DNA of 64,000 nt from Tumebacillus avium (GCF_002162355.1 NZ_CP021434.1:2580501-2644500); one strand, 5' to 3'; numbered from the stretch's first letter, positions 11,459 through 21,131 are shown. The notes: generated by a model not told the origin, from the letters alone. Program-made: numbers and translations.

Positions 11459-12601
11459 ATGTTGCTGACACTTGGGTTGATCGTGCTCGGCACGATCGCT
11501 GTGTTCTCCATCGCAATGATGATAGGCAATGTGCTGAACAAGGGGCAGTACGGCAAAACGTGGGCGATGTTCTCGTTTATGTCGGTCGCGCTTTGCGGCA
11601 TCATGCTGCTGCTCCAGATGTTTATGCCGCCTGCAGAAGCGATGGATGACGAAGCAGGAGAAGAGACGCACCAGTCCAAAGAGCTGTCCGCCACGGCCGA
11701 CGGGGCCACAGGCACGGCAGCAGAAGCTCCAGCCGCTTCCGGAGACGGTGCGGTGGAGAGCCAGGTCGATGACCTGTCCTTCCTGGTGATCGTGCTCGAT
11801 TTGATCAAAAACAACAAGCCGATTCCGCCCGAATATCTGGCCTTGCTGCCGGACGGCGGGGCGAGTCTGGCGAAAGTATCACAAGACAATAACGCGCCGA
11901 AGCCGATTTTGCAGCCGGTTACGAATCAGACTTCGAACGCTCCCAATCCGTTCCAATCGTACCAGCCGTCGCAAGGTGGCACGACCGGTTCCGGCACCAA
12001 AACGGGGACACCGGCGAAATCGGGGGATGTTCAGGCCAAGCCGGGCGGAACGAGCGGCCAACAGCCGAACACCAACAATCCGCAGCCGGCCCCAACGCCG
12101 ACACCGAAGCCAACACCAGCCCCGCAACCGACGCCGAAGCCCACTCCGGCCCCGACACCTGCGCCAACACCGCAGCCGAAGCCGGAACCAACTCCGGCGC
12201 CTGCTCCGGTGGAGACAGCTGCGCTGCTTGACGGCGGCGTGCTGCAATCGGTGCTTGGCGCATCGCGCGCCGACGTGCAGAACTTCTTCCAGTTCAACCA
12301 GTCGCTGGGCGGTTCCGGCAACAAGCTGGTCTACCTGCGCGGGCAGTCGATCGTTGAAGTCACCTTCACCGGCGACACGGCGACCGGCATCAACATGCGC
12401 TTTGAGCGGCTCACTCCGCAAGGGGAGAGCATGGGGTATTTCGAAGAGTTCATGCGCATCGTCGCCGGCATGTCGAAAGCGGACGCGTCGAGCAAGAGCG
12501 GACGTGACATCTACTGGAACAGTGTCTATCCGGGCGCTTCCAGCATCCACTTCCACATCGACACAGCTTCGAATTACGGGTATATTGAAGCGAGAAACTA
12601 G
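11459..12601 (+). CDS. membrane-anchored protein with Pro-Thr linker, function unknown
   Basis: 380 residues. Two N-terminal membrane segments (about 2-24 and 36-58) are followed by an acidic, Ala-rich stretch. Residues about 205-255 are a Pro/Thr/Ala/Lys linker of [10 protein letters not shown]-type repeats, typical of a wall-spanning spacer. A folded C-terminal domain of about 125 residues follows ([22 protein letters not shown]). Probably anchored with the C-terminal domain outside the membrane. I do not recognise the family. The purine-rich stretch before it contains AAGGTGGTG as SD. Confidence 0.75.
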   Translation: MLLTLGLIVLGTIAVFSIAMMIGNVLNKGQYGKTWAMFSFMSVALCGIMLLLQMFMPPAEAMDDEAGEETHQSKELSATADGATGTAAEAPAASGDGAVESQVDDLSFLVIVLDLIKNNKPIPPEYLALLPDGGASLAKVSQDNNAPKPILQPVTNQTSNAPNPFQSYQPSQGGTTGSGTKTGTPAKSGDVQAKPGGTSGQQPNTNNPQPAPTPTPKPTPAPQPTPKPTPAPTPAPTPQPKPEPTPAPAPVETAALLDGGVLQSVLGASRADVQNFFQFNQSLGGSGNKLVYLRGQSIVEVTFTGDTATGINMRFERLTPQGESMGYFEEFMRIVAGMSKADASSKSGRDIYWNSVYPGASSIHFHIDTASNYGYIEARN

Positions 12602-12613
12602 TCAACGTAACAG

Positions 12614-12648
12614 AAAAGACCTTGTTCCCAGGCGGAACAGGGTCTTTT
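12614..12648 (+). terminator. terminator
   Basis: AAAAGACC...GGTCTTTT stem enclosing TGTTCC/GGAACA. Confidence 0.85.
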
Positions 12649-12665
12649 GAAATGCAGGGGGTACT

Positions 12666-13163
12666 ATGGACAAACTGATGATGCAATCCATTCGCCGCTA
12701 TGTGGGACGTTCCCGCCTGCTGGATCGCACGATGATGCATATTGCTAAATACGGCCCGCTCTGGTTCTTTGCCGTCATGGGTATGATGGCCGTTCCGGGA
12801 GGTCGGACGGAGCGCCTTGCCGCGCTGCTCGCCATCCTCGCCGCCACCGTCACTCGCGGGGCGAACGGACTGGTCGGACAACTCTATTTTCGGGCGCGCC
12901 CGTTTATCAAAGAAGGATTCACGCCGCTGCTCAAGCACCGACCCAGCGCCTCGTTCCCCAGCAACCATGCCGCGTGCGGCTTTGCGCTGGCGGTGTCCGT
13001 CTGGCTGCTGGTGCCTGCTGTCGGGGCGTACATGCTGGTCATGGCGGCGATTCTTGCTGTCTCCCGCGTCTATGTCGGCCTGCATTACCCGTCCGACGTA
13101 ACGATTGGGGCAGTGCTAGGCTCTGTAATCGCGCTGCTCATTGAAAAAGCCATCTTCCCGTAA
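12666..13163 (+). CDS. PAP2-family phosphatase (undecaprenyl-diphosphatase-like)
   Basis: 165 residues, a short PAP2 protein. The three phosphatase motifs are present: FRARPF, SFPSNHA and SRVYVGLHYPSD (His nucleophile and His/Arg/Asp). Hydrophobic segments separate them. Likely membrane-bound, dephosphorylating undecaprenyl pyrophosphate or a phosphatidate; the exact substrate cannot be told. The 3' end runs into a terminator shared with convergent menA. Confidence 0.85.
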   Translation: MDKLMMQSIRRYVGRSRLLDRTMMHIAKYGPLWFFAVMGMMAVPGGRTERLAALLAILAATVTRGANGLVGQLYFRARPFIKEGFTPLLKHRPSASFPSNHAACGFALAVSVWLLVPAVGAYMLVMAAILAVSRVYVGLHYPSDVTIGAVLGSVIALLIEKAIFP

Positions 13164-13180
13164 TGGGGAGATGGCTTTTT
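13144..13180. terminator. bidirectional terminator
   Basis: AAAAAGCCATCT ... AGATGGCTTTTT, overlapping the last codons of the PAP2 gene. Confidence 0.85.
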
Positions 13181-14102
13181 AGATTTGCAAAAAGTAATAG
13201 AGGAAAATCCCAAACACGTTCAAGATCCCAAACAGCAGTTGCAAGAGCATCGACAGCCCAAGTCCGAGGTTCAGCTCCACCGGGTCGTCCGTCTTGGCGA
13301 CGAGCTGCACCGTCTTCCACGCCAGCGGCAAGGTGATCAGCACGAGCAGCGAGGAGAGCGGGGTGTAGCCGAGCAGCCAGATGACCACCATCACCGCATA
13401 GCTGAGCGCGAGCAGGACGTAAAGTTCCCATTTTGATTTGCGTTCCCCGAGGAACGTCGCTAAGGTGCGTTTGCCGATCGCATGGTCGTGACGCAGGTCG
13501 CGCAAATTTTTCGCGTGCAGCACGGCGGCGGAGAGCAGTCCGAACGGGATCGCGTTCAGGATGACATGCCCGTAGAGGATCTTCACCATCGCGTAGTAGG
13601 TGCCAAGGACGATCAGCGGCCCCATCACGATAAAGACGGTCAGTTCGCCCAGCCCGTGATAGGCGAGGGCGTAACGGGTGCCGGTGTAGAGGTAGCCGAG
13701 CAGGAGGCCGATCACGCCGAAGACGAGCACAAGCCAGTCGCCGACCGAGATGATGTAGCCGCCGACGATCGCGGCGGCGATGTAGCAGATCCAGCCTCCG
13801 AGATAGACGCGGGATGCGGTCAGCCAGCCTTGGCGCAGCGGATTGGGTGCGGCGAGCGATGATTCGTCATCCGCGCCTTTATGGTAGTCGAAGTAGTCGT
13901 TAAACAGATTGCTGCCCGCCTGGACGAGCATGACGGCAATGATGATAGCAAGAAACGTCCAGCCCTCAAAGCCGCGGTCGATCAAAGCCAATCCGCCGCC
14001 GAGCAGGACGGGGATCAGCGTGGAGATCAGAGACGGAGCGCGCACTGCGCGAAGCCAGATCTGCAGTTGAGAAGGCTTGTTCACTTTGGCATTCGCAGGC
14101 AT
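13179..14102 (-). CDS. menA: 1,4-dihydroxy-2-naphthoate polyprenyltransferase
   Basis: 307 residues, a UbiA-family membrane prenyltransferase with about eight membrane segments. The prenyl-diphosphate/Mg motif NDYFDYHKGADD and the second Asp motif DLRHDHAIGKRT mark MenA. It attaches the polyprenyl tail to DHNA in menaquinone synthesis, consistent with a type II NADH dehydrogenase at 41649. SD AAAGGA precedes the ATG. Monocistronic here. Confidence 0.92.
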   Translation of the reverse strand: MPANAKVNKPSQLQIWLRAVRAPSLISTLIPVLLGGGLALIDRGFEGWTFLAIIIAVMLVQAGSNLFNDYFDYHKGADDESSLAAPNPLRQGWLTASRVYLGGWICYIAAAIVGGYIISVGDWLVLVFGVIGLLLGYLYTGTRYALAYHGLGELTVFIVMGPLIVLGTYYAMVKILYGHVILNAIPFGLLSAAVLHAKNLRDLRHDHAIGKRTLATFLGERKSKWELYVLLALSYAVMVVIWLLGYTPLSSLLVLITLPLAWKTVQLVAKTDDPVELNLGLGLSMLLQLLFGILNVFGIFLYYFLQI

Positions 14103-14140
14103 CGCTTCGTTCCTTTCTGTACGATCATGTTGCGGCCGGG

Positions 14141-14536
14141 CTATTGTTGCGGGCGCACCTGAGCTTGGACTTTAGTATGGTAGACGGTGCGCAGGTAGTC
14201 GCGAATCGCGTGTTCCCGATAGACGTGGAAAACGCCGACCGCCTGGGCGACCTTGTGAGCTTCGTACGTTTGGAGCAGGGGCTTGATCTGTTCATACAGC
14301 ACCGGAGGCTGTTGGCGCAGCGTGATGACGGCGCGGGAAATCTCAATGATGGTGTCGATGTCGTTCGTGTAGTTCATCCAGATCAGATCGTGCGGCATGA
14401 CAACGACGTCGGTCGGCTCCGCATGTTCGCGGTCCCCGTACGCCAGCTTGGCCAAATGATACCCCAAAAACAGCAGCACCGGCATCATCAGCAAGAACAA
14501 CAACATCACCTGTCCAAAATCCCCCGCCTGGTACAT
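14141..14536 (-). CDS. small membrane-anchored protein, unknown
   Basis: About 131 residues with one N-terminal membrane helix (LLFLLMMPVLLFLGYH) and a mainly helical cytoplasmic remainder (ISRAVITLRQQ, LLQTYEAHKVAQAV). The start at 14536 is preferred because GGGGGAA lies just before it; an upstream in-frame ATG at 14554 would place that SD inside the gene. It lies 39 bp upstream of menA and may be cotranscribed with it. Family not recognised. Confidence 0.6.
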   Translation of the reverse strand: MYQAGDFGQVMLLFLLMMPVLLFLGYHLAKLAYGDREHAEPTDVVVMPHDLIWMNYTNDIDTIIEISRAVITLRQQPPVLYEQIKPLLQTYEAHKVAQAVGVFHVYREHAIRDYLRTVYHTKVQAQVRPQQ

Positions 14537-14585
14537 GTTTCTTCCCCCGCTCACCCATGAATCTCTATGAGTCTAACTATACTAT

Positions 14586-14602
14586 GGAATCGGCAAGATT
14601 CC
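14586..14602. promoter_or_regulatory. inverted repeat near gluconate operon promoter
   Basis: GGAATC-GGCAA-GATTCC just after a TATACT -10-like hexamer (14579). A possible operator for the gnt operon; no gntR gene is adjacent. Confidence 0.35.
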
Positions 14603-14685
14603 AATATGAGGATGATCGTGATTATTTTTCATCAACAGGAAACACTACCAAAACGGAACTTGTTAGCCAAAAGGTGGGACTGGAG

Positions 14686-16230
14686 ATGAAAGAAACGCAA
14701 GTGGTGATAGGACTTGATATCGGCACCACCTCGACCAAAGCGGTGGTTTTTGGGCCGCGCGGGCAGATTCGCGGGGTGCACAGCGTGGACTATCCGCTGC
14801 TGACGCCGCACCCGGCGTGGGCGGAGCAGGAGCCGGAGGAGATTTTTTTGGCATGTCTGGACGGTCTGCGCGGGGCGCTGCGCAAGTCGGGCGCGGCCAA
14901 AGAGGACGTGCTGGCGATCGGCATGAGCACCGCGATGCACGCGGTGATCGCCCTCGACGCCGACCACCGGCCGCTGACCCGTTCGATCATCTGGGCGGAC
15001 AACCGCAGCGTCCGGCAGGTCGAACGCATCAAAAAGGAACTGGACGGCGACAGCATCTACCGCCGCACCGGCACGCCGATTCACCCGATGTCCCCTTTGC
15101 CGAAGCTGCTCTGGATGCGCGAAGAAGCCCCCGACATCTTTGCCCAAGCCGCCATGTTCGTCTCGATCAAAGAATTTGTCCTGCACCGGCTGTTTGGCGA
15201 ATATGTCGTCGACTACTCGATCGCTTCGGCGACCGGCCTGTTCAACCTCGAACAGCTCGATTGGGATCGAGGCGCGCTCGAAGTCGCCGGCGTGCGCCCG
15301 GAACAGCTCTCAAGGCCCGTTCCGACCACGCACATCCTGACCGGCATGAACTCCGACTACGCCACGCAGATCGGGATCAACCCCGATACCCCGTTTGTGA
15401 TCGGGGCCAGCGACGGCGTGCTCGCCAACCTCGGTGTTGGCGCGATCGGCGACGGGGAAGTGGCGGTGACGATCGGCACATCCGGGGCGATCCGCACCGT
15501 GACCGACCTGCCGCGCACCGACCCGCAGAGCCGCACGTTCTGCTATGCGCTCACCGACAAGCACTGGGTGATCGGCGGGCCGACCAACAACGGCGGGATC
15601 ATGCTGCGCTGGCTGCGCGACGAATTTGCCGCCCCGGAGCAGGAAGTGGCCAAACGCCTCGGCGTCGATCCTTACGACCTGATGATCAAATACGCCGAAG
15701 CAGTTCCCGCCGGCAGTGAAGGGCTCTTGTTCCTGCCGTTTCTCTCCGGTGAACGCGCGCCGTACTGGAACGCCAACGCCCGCGGCATGTTTTTCGGCAT
15801 CTCGCTCAGCCACAAGCGCGAACACTTCATCCGCGCCGTGCTTGAAGGCGTGATCTTCTCCGTCTTTTCGGTTGGCGTGGCGCTGCGCGACCTGGCCGGC
15901 CCGGCCAAAGACATCCGCGCCTCGGGCGGATTTGCCCGCTCGCCGCTGTGGCGGCAGATCCTCTCCGATGTGATGGGACGCGAACTGCTCGTGCCGGAAA
16001 GCCATGAAGCTTCATCGCTTGGCGCTGCCGTCACCGCCTTGTTCGCCATCGGGGAGATCGACTCCCTGAACGACGTCAAAGAGTGGATCCAGATCCGCCA
16101 CCGCCACGAACCGAATCTGAAGAACACCGAAACGTACCTGCAGCTCTTTTACATCTACGAACGCGTGTACCAAAAGCTCAAGGACGAGTTTGACATCATC
16201 GCAGAGTTCCAGCGCAGCGGCACGTTTTAA
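14686..16230 (+). CDS. gntK: gluconokinase (FGGY family)
   Basis: 514 residues from the ATG behind AAAGGTGG; the frame is open further upstream without a good start. The N-terminal ATPase fold begins GLDIGTTSTKAVVF; FGGY signature segments (MSPLPKLLWM and SGGFARSPLWRQILSDV) are present. It phosphorylates gluconate to 6-phosphogluconate. Followed after 39 bp by the gluconate permease and then 6-phosphogluconate dehydrogenase, giving a complete gluconate-to-ribulose-5-phosphate operon like gntKPZ of Bacillus. Confidence 0.92.
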   Translation: MKETQVVIGLDIGTTSTKAVVFGPRGQIRGVHSVDYPLLTPHPAWAEQEPEEIFLACLDGLRGALRKSGAAKEDVLAIGMSTAMHAVIALDADHRPLTRSIIWADNRSVRQVERIKKELDGDSIYRRTGTPIHPMSPLPKLLWMREEAPDIFAQAAMFVSIKEFVLHRLFGEYVVDYSIASATGLFNLEQLDWDRGALEVAGVRPEQLSRPVPTTHILTGMNSDYATQIGINPDTPFVIGASDGVLANLGVGAIGDGEVAVTIGTSGAIRTVTDLPRTDPQSRTFCYALTDKHWVIGGPTNNGGIMLRWLRDEFAAPEQEVAKRLGVDPYDLMIKYAEAVPAGSEGLLFLPFLSGERAPYWNANARGMFFGISLSHKREHFIRAVLEGVIFSVFSVGVALRDLAGPAKDIRASGGFARSPLWRQILSDVMGRELLVPESHEASSLGAAVTALFAIGEIDSLNDVKEWIQIRHRHEPNLKNTETYLQLFYIYERVYQKLKDEFDIIAEFQRSGTF

Positions 16231-16269
16231 TCACCTTGACCTGAGAACACACAGACAGGAGGCAGTCAT

Positions 16270-17598
16270 ATGCTTTTGTTCTACATCATCGTCGCGATCC
16301 TCGTTCTGCTCTTGCTGGTCACATGGGCGAAGCTCAACCCGTTTGTCGCGCTGCTGATCGTCTCGATCGGCATGGGCTGGGCGGCCGGCATGCCGTTCCC
16401 CGAGATCGTCCAGTCGATCAAAGACGGCTTGGGCGGCACGCTTGGCTTCCTGGCTATCGTCTTGGCCCTGGGCACCATGCTTGGCAAAATGATGGCCGAG
16501 TCGGGCGGGGCGGAGCGAATCGCCAAAACGCTGATCGGCTGGTTTGGCAAGAAAAATGTGCACTGGGCGATGATGTTCGTCGCGTTTATCGTCGGCATCC
16601 CGGTCTTTTTCCAAGTCGGCTTCGTCCTGCTGGTCCCGCTTGTCTTCACGATCGCCGTCGAGACGGGCGTTTCGCTGGTCACCGTCGGCATCCCGCTCGT
16701 GGCCGGCCTCTCGACCGTACACGGCCTGGTGCCGCCGCATCCGGCGGCGATGGCGGCGGTCGGGATCTTTAAGGCCAATGTCGGCCTGACCATCTTCTAT
16801 GCCCTGATCGTAGGCTTGCCGACGGCGATCATCGCAGGTCCGCTCTACGGCAAATACATGGGCAAACGCATCCACAAAACGGTGCCCAAAGAGATCGGCG
16901 AGCAGTTCACCGAACACAAAGACGCCAAGAGCCTGCCTGGATTTGGCAACGTGATGTTCACGATCCTGCTGCCGGTGCTGCTGATGCTCTCCGCAGCTTG
17001 GGCGGACGTTACATATCCCAAAGAAAATCCAATCCGCCATTTCCTTGACTTTATCGGCGACCCGATCATTGCGCTGTTGATCGCGCTGGTCTACTCCTTT
17101 TTCTCGCTTGGGTTCTTTCGCGGGTTCAACCGCGAGACGGTGCTCAAGTTTACCAATGAATGCTTAGGCCCGACCGCATCGATCCTGCTCGTCATCGGCG
17201 CAGGCGGCGCGTTCAACAAAGTCCTGCTCAACTCCGGCGTCGGCGATTACATCGCTGAGCTGGGCGCCTCCTCGAACATCTCGCCGATCCTGCTCGGCTG
17301 GATGATCGCCGCGCTGATTCGCGTCGCCACCGGCTCGGCGACCGTGTCGATGATGACGGCCGCCGGCATCGTGCAGCCGATCTCGGCGGCGGTCGGCGGC
17401 GTGTCACCCGAACTGCTCGTGCTGGCGACCGGGGCGGGGTCGCTGATCCTGTCGCACGTCAATGACGCGGGCTTCTGGATGATCAAGGAGTTTTTCGGCA
17501 TGACGGTCAAAGAGACGCTGCTCACCTGGACGGCGATGGAGACGATCATCGCAGTAGTGGCGCTGGTGCTGATCATGGCGCTCGATATCTTTGTCTAG
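16270..17598 (+). CDS. gntP: gluconate:H+ symporter
   Basis: 442 residues with about a dozen membrane segments. GntP-family segments include GLGGTLGFLAIVLALGTMLG, VPPHPAAMAAV and SATVSMMTAAGI. It imports gluconate for GntK. SD AGGAGG precedes the ATG. A standard full-length family member in operon with gntK and gnd. Confidence 0.93.
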   Translation: MLLFYIIVAILVLLLLVTWAKLNPFVALLIVSIGMGWAAGMPFPEIVQSIKDGLGGTLGFLAIVLALGTMLGKMMAESGGAERIAKTLIGWFGKKNVHWAMMFVAFIVGIPVFFQVGFVLLVPLVFTIAVETGVSLVTVGIPLVAGLSTVHGLVPPHPAAMAAVGIFKANVGLTIFYALIVGLPTAIIAGPLYGKYMGKRIHKTVPKEIGEQFTEHKDAKSLPGFGNVMFTILLPVLLMLSAAWADVTYPKENPIRHFLDFIGDPIIALLIALVYSFFSLGFFRGFNRETVLKFTNECLGPTASILLVIGAGGAFNKVLLNSGVGDYIAELGASSNISPILLGWMIAALIRVATGSATVSMMTAAGIVQPISAAVGGVSPELLVLATGAGSLILSHVNDAGFWMIKEFFGMTVKETLLTWTAMETIIAVVALVLIMALDIFV

Positions 17599-17619
17599 TT
17601 GGAAGGAGATGCATCACTG

Positions 17620-18519
17620 ATGAAGCTTGGCATGATCGGTCTTGGCAAGATGGGCTTTAACCTCACGCAAAACCTGCTCGACCACGGACACACTGTCGTC
17701 GCCAATGACGTGAATGAAGACGCGGTGAAGGAAATCGCCGGCCACGGCGCTGTCCCGGCCAACTCGATCCGCGAGCTGGTCGCGGGGCTGGAAGCGCCGC
17801 GCATCGTCTGGATCATGGTGCCCGCCGGGAAAATCGTCGACGGCGTGCTCGACGAACTGTCCGGCCTGCTCGAAGCGGGCGACATCGTCATCGAAGGCGG
17901 CAACTCGCACTACAAAGAGTCGGTGGAGCGCGCCGCGCGGATGGGCGAACGGGGCATCGCCTACTTCGATGTCGGCACGTCAGGCGGCACGGAAGGGGCG
18001 CGTCACGGCGCTTGCTTTATGGTCGGCGGCGACAAGGACAAGTTTGCCGTCATCGAACCGCTGTTTCGCGACCTGTCCGTCCCGAACGGCTACCTCTACG
18101 GCGGTGCGGGCGGCTCCGGCCACTTTTTGAAAATGGTGCACAACGGCATCGAATACGGCATGATGCAGGCGATCGCCGAAGGGTTTGAAGTGCTCGACAA
18201 AAGCCCGTTCGATTTCGACTATGAGCAGGTCGCGCGCGTCTGGGCCAACGGGTCGGTGATTCGCTCCTGGCTGATGGATCTCACCGAGCGCGCTTTTTCC
18301 AAAGACCCCAAGCTCGCCGGCATCAAAGGGGTCATGCAGTCATCCGGCGAAGGCAAATGGACGGTGGAGACAGCGCTGGAGTTGCAGGCATCCGCGCCGG
18401 TCATCGCGATGTCCCTGTTCATGCGCTACCGGTCGCTCGACGACGACACCTTCCATGGCAAAGTCGTCGCCGCCCTGCGCAACGAATTTGGCGGACATGC
18501 GGTCGTCAAAAACGACTGA
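17620..18519 (+). CDS. gnd: 6-phosphogluconate dehydrogenase, decarboxylating (short form)
   Basis: 299 residues, the short NAD-preferring Gnd/YqeC form. NAD-binding MIGLGKMGFNL, substrate segment DVGTSGGTEGARHG and catalytic KMVHNGIEYGMMQ are visible. It oxidises 6-phosphogluconate to ribulose 5-phosphate. Start set at MKLGMIG; the GAAGGAG SD is a little far (about 13 nt), so the in-frame TTG at 17599 is a weak alternative. Third gene of the gluconate operon, followed by a terminator. Confidence 0.92.
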   Translation: MKLGMIGLGKMGFNLTQNLLDHGHTVVANDVNEDAVKEIAGHGAVPANSIRELVAGLEAPRIVWIMVPAGKIVDGVLDELSGLLEAGDIVIEGGNSHYKESVERAARMGERGIAYFDVGTSGGTEGARHGACFMVGGDKDKFAVIEPLFRDLSVPNGYLYGGAGGSGHFLKMVHNGIEYGMMQAIAEGFEVLDKSPFDFDYEQVARVWANGSVIRSWLMDLTERAFSKDPKLAGIKGVMQSSGEGKWTVETALELQASAPVIAMSLFMRYRSLDDDTFHGKVVAALRNEFGGHAVVKND

Positions 18520-18536
18520 GCAAACAATGGGCAGAG

Positions 18537-18575
18537 AGCCGCTTGTTTCCCATTTTGGGAGGAGGCGGCTTTTTG
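18537..18575 (+). terminator. terminator of gluconate operon
   Basis: AGCCGC ... GCGGCT with inner TTCCC/GGGA pairing, then TTTTT. Confidence 0.8.
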
Positions 18576-18628
18576 TGGTATAATAACCTTCGTCTTTTAC
18601 GAGAACTGAGAGAGCGGAGTTGAACGTG

Positions 18629-19066
18629 ATGAGCGATCAAATAAATGTGGAAGTAAAGTTTGAAAACGGACAGATCGTCTATACGAAGGAACTGATGGAA
18701 GCGATGTGGGCGCCGAGCCGCCTCGCGCCGCACAATGTGGATGGCGCGTACCAGTTCGACGTGGAAGGGAAAAACATCGGCATCGTCGACCTGCTCTGCT
18801 ACCTCGACGAAGTGAGCCCAGGCCTGCGCGACCAAGGGCCGGAGAAGATCGTCGAAGCGATTCTCGGGCTGATCAACGCCGTCTACCTCGGCGATGAAGA
18901 ATACATGCTGACCGGCGTCGTGCTCGACCTGTACGGCATCGAATATGAAGGGCGCGCCGGGATCGTCTTCCGCACCGCCGTGTTGTCCAACCAGATCGAT
19001 GTCGAAGAGATCCAGAAGATCCGCGAGATCGGCAAGATCAAATTCCCGGTGCCGAAGCCGGAATGA
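18629..19066 (+). CDS. conserved small acidic protein, unknown
   Basis: 145 residues, acidic, no membrane segment or signal peptide. Visible landmarks are KELMEAMWAPSRLAPHN and DVEEIQKIREIGKIKF. Start ATG at 18629 behind GCGGAG. Its last bases overlap the start of the next gene (ATGA), so they are translationally coupled. Function not recognised. Confidence 0.7.
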   Translation: MSDQINVEVKFENGQIVYTKELMEAMWAPSRLAPHNVDGAYQFDVEGKNIGIVDLLCYLDEVSPGLRDQGPEKIVEAILGLINAVYLGDEEYMLTGVVLDLYGIEYEGRAGIVFRTAVLSNQIDVEEIQKIREIGKIKFPVPKPE

Positions 19067-19869
19067 AGCCCCGCTACCGCTTCGTCGGCACGCCGCTGCC
19101 CCTGACCGAAAACGAAGCGTATCACCTGCAGAAGTATTGGAAAAAGGGACGCAAGAGCGGCGCGATCAAGGCGTGGGAAACATACGACCTCGATCTGCCT
19201 GCGCTAAACACGCCCGTCCTGCTCGACTGCGGACATTGTCACAGCGCGCACCATGAGTCGTGCTGCGAAGGCGGCTTTCCGTTTCCGCCCGCCGCCGAGC
19301 AGTTGCCGCTCTTGGAGCAGCACCTGCCCGCCATCGCCGCGCGGCATCTGCACGCCGGGAAGCAGGAGCGCCTGTCGCAGCGCGGCCTCTATGAGCGCCA
19401 CTACGAGACGGCCGGCCTGCCGACGATCGCTACGCATGAAGGCAACTGCCTGTTCTGCGCAGTCGAAGGAGGAGGTCCGGCCTGTGCCGCCCACCGCTAT
19501 GCGCTGGAGGAGCAGCTCATGCCCCAGCAGATGAAACCGTTTTCCTGCTCGCTCTTCCCGTTGGAACTGATCGCCGACGAAGACGGCCGCGTGCTGGTCA
19601 CGGCGCTGACCGAAGAGACTGCGAAGTTCTCCCGCTGGGGGAACGCCTACCGCGACGATTTTGTCTGCGCCAACCTGCCCTTGCGGCTGCAGGCGGAACA
19701 GACGCCGCGCGCTCCGGAGATCTCATCCAACGTGCGGAGGGCGCTGGCGGAGGATGCTTTTGCGCCGCAACGCTACCGCCCGGCTTGGCTGGAGATGAAG
19801 GAGATTCTCTGCAACACGTTTGGCGAATCGCTGTGGCAGCAGATCGAAGCCTCTTGCAAGGTAGATTGA
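19063..19869 (+). CDS. DUF3109-like Cys-rich (metal-binding) protein
   Basis: 268 residues with Cys clusters CCEGGFPF, NCLFCAVEGG, PACAAHR and FSCSLFPLE, the pattern of DUF3109/YkgJ-type proteins thought to bind zinc or iron-sulfur centres. Cytosolic. Overlaps the upstream gene by 4 nt and is followed after 13 bp by a YqgQ-family gene, forming a three-gene operon. Biochemical role unknown. Confidence 0.7.
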   Translation: MKPRYRFVGTPLPLTENEAYHLQKYWKKGRKSGAIKAWETYDLDLPALNTPVLLDCGHCHSAHHESCCEGGFPFPPAAEQLPLLEQHLPAIAARHLHAGKQERLSQRGLYERHYETAGLPTIATHEGNCLFCAVEGGGPACAAHRYALEEQLMPQQMKPFSCSLFPLELIADEDGRVLVTALTEETAKFSRWGNAYRDDFVCANLPLRLQAEQTPRAPEISSNVRRALAEDAFAPQRYRPAWLEMKEILCNTFGESLWQQIEASCKVD

Positions 19870-19882
19870 GAGGAGAGTTGAC

Positions 19883-20104
19883 ATGGACCTGAATACCCAT
19901 CGCGAAGTGCTGAAAGTGCGCGAGTTTCTCAAACAATTCGCAGTCATCGTCTACACCGGCAGCCAGATCGACGACATCGTCCTGATGGATCTGGAACTGG
20001 ATGACCTCTATGAGGACAAGCACCTGGACACGGAGGAATATACCAAATTCAAACTGGCTTTGCGCCGCGCCTACACCGAATTGGACAAAGGTGGGTCGCG
20101 CTAA
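19883..20104 (+). CDS. YqgQ-like (DUF910) small protein
   Basis: 73 residues. FAVIVYTGSQIDDIVLM and LELDDLYE match the YqgQ pattern (a small three-helix protein common in Bacillales, proposed to bind nucleic acid). SD GAGAGGAG. Last gene of the operon starting at 18629. Confidence 0.75.
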   Translation: MDLNTHREVLKVREFLKQFAVIVYTGSQIDDIVLMDLELDDLYEDKHLDTEEYTKFKLALRRAYTELDKGGSR

Positions 20105-20392
20105 TTACGAAATTCTGGAAAAAAGTCATGCGAGGAATATTCAGTTTACAGAATGGCAGGTATTCCGCTGTTCTTTTACAAAATTTGAGAATTAGCTTTG
20201 CTGCCAAGGCACCGTTTAGCAAGATAACGCATTAAACTCCGGAATCGAACGGAAAACCTCGTATAAATATTGAATTTTTATTCAATTCACCGTATATCTA
20301 GAACTATTTCGAATATTACCAAATTTTAAAGTCCTATTCCCAATTGCGAGTTTTCTGTGATACACTCCTGTCTGAAAAGGGGGAATTTAGTT
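20105..20392. other. AT-rich gene-free spacer
   Basis: No convincing ORF. It contains the palindrome TTGAAT-TTTT-ATTCAA at 20270-20285 and the presumed promoter of the lipoprotein gene at 20393. No clear riboswitch is seen. Confidence 0.5.
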
Positions 20393-20986
20393 ATGAAAAA
20401 GTTCTCGAAACTTCTTCTGGCTGCAGCATTCGCAACGACTGTTGTAACTGGCGTAGGTTGCGGTAGCGAAGCTACCACCGACAAGCCGGCTGCTGAAGCT
20501 CCGAAAAAGGAAGACGCAGAAAAAACTTACAAGGCTGCATTTGCAGCTGCAGTAATTGCAGAAGAAAAAATGGAATCTCAATTCACCACCGTCAAAGGTC
20601 TGGAAGGCGACAAAGAAGTTACCTTCGCAAAACCGGCTAAGCCGAAAGCAGACGCTCTGACCTTCCTGGGCACCTACTGGGATTCCGCACTGGCTGACAA
20701 GGAATACTCCGCACTCCTCGGCGACAAAGCTCTGCTCGACCAAGCGAACAAAGCAATCGAAGCTCTTGCGAAGAAGAACGAAAAAGAATTCGCAGCTGAG
20801 ACCGAAATTGCAAAAGCTGACGCGATCCGCGCTAACGCTCTGACTGCGACCGCTAAATACGAAGATGCTAAAGTCGAAGAAAAAGACGGCAACTACGTAT
20901 TGACCTACAAAGGTCTCACCTACACCATCAAAAAAGATGGCAACTCTTACAAAGTAGTCGGCAAAGAAGGCACTTTGGCTGAGTAA
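20393..20986 (+). CDS. Ala/Lys-rich secreted lipoprotein, unknown
   Basis: 197 residues from the ATG behind AAAGGGGG. The signal peptide ends in lipobox VTGVGC, so it is a lipoprotein. The mature part is Ala, Glu and Lys rich and probably helical (DAEKTYKAAFAAAVIAEEK), with a small C-terminal beta part (YVLTYKGLTYTIKK). Codons are strongly biased (for example GCA, GAA, AAA), suggesting high expression. Monocistronic with its own terminator. Family not recognised. Confidence 0.75.
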   Translation: MKKFSKLLLAAAFATTVVTGVGCGSEATTDKPAAEAPKKEDAEKTYKAAFAAAVIAEEKMESQFTTVKGLEGDKEVTFAKPAKPKADALTFLGTYWDSALADKEYSALLGDKALLDQANKAIEALAKKNEKEFAAETEIAKADAIRANALTATAKYEDAKVEEKDGNYVLTYKGLTYTIKKDGNSYKVVGKEGTLAE

Positions 20987-21023
20987 TTTAACTCATAACA
21001 TCCGATACGTTACGGATTACAAG

Positions 21024-21050
21024 AGAGCGGATTTCGATCCGCTCTTTTTT
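21024..21050 (+). terminator. terminator after lipoprotein gene
   Basis: AGAGCGGAT-TTCG-ATCCGCTCT then TTTTT. Confidence 0.92.
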
Positions 21051-21053
21051 GTG

Positions 21054-21114
21054 TTGTACTCACCGATTTTTTGCACTACAATAGAATATATAACCGAGCG
21101 AGCGCTCAGTCGGT
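21054..21114 (+). promoter_or_regulatory. tetR-icmF promoter with TetR operator
   Basis: -35 TTGTAC (21054-21059), 17-bp spacer, -10 TACAAT (21077-21082). The inverted repeat ACCGAGCGAGC/GCTCAGTCGGT at 21093-21114 sits on the transcription start region, as expected for TetR autoregulation. Confidence 0.75.
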
Positions 21115-21131
21115 TGGAGGGGAGGTGCGAG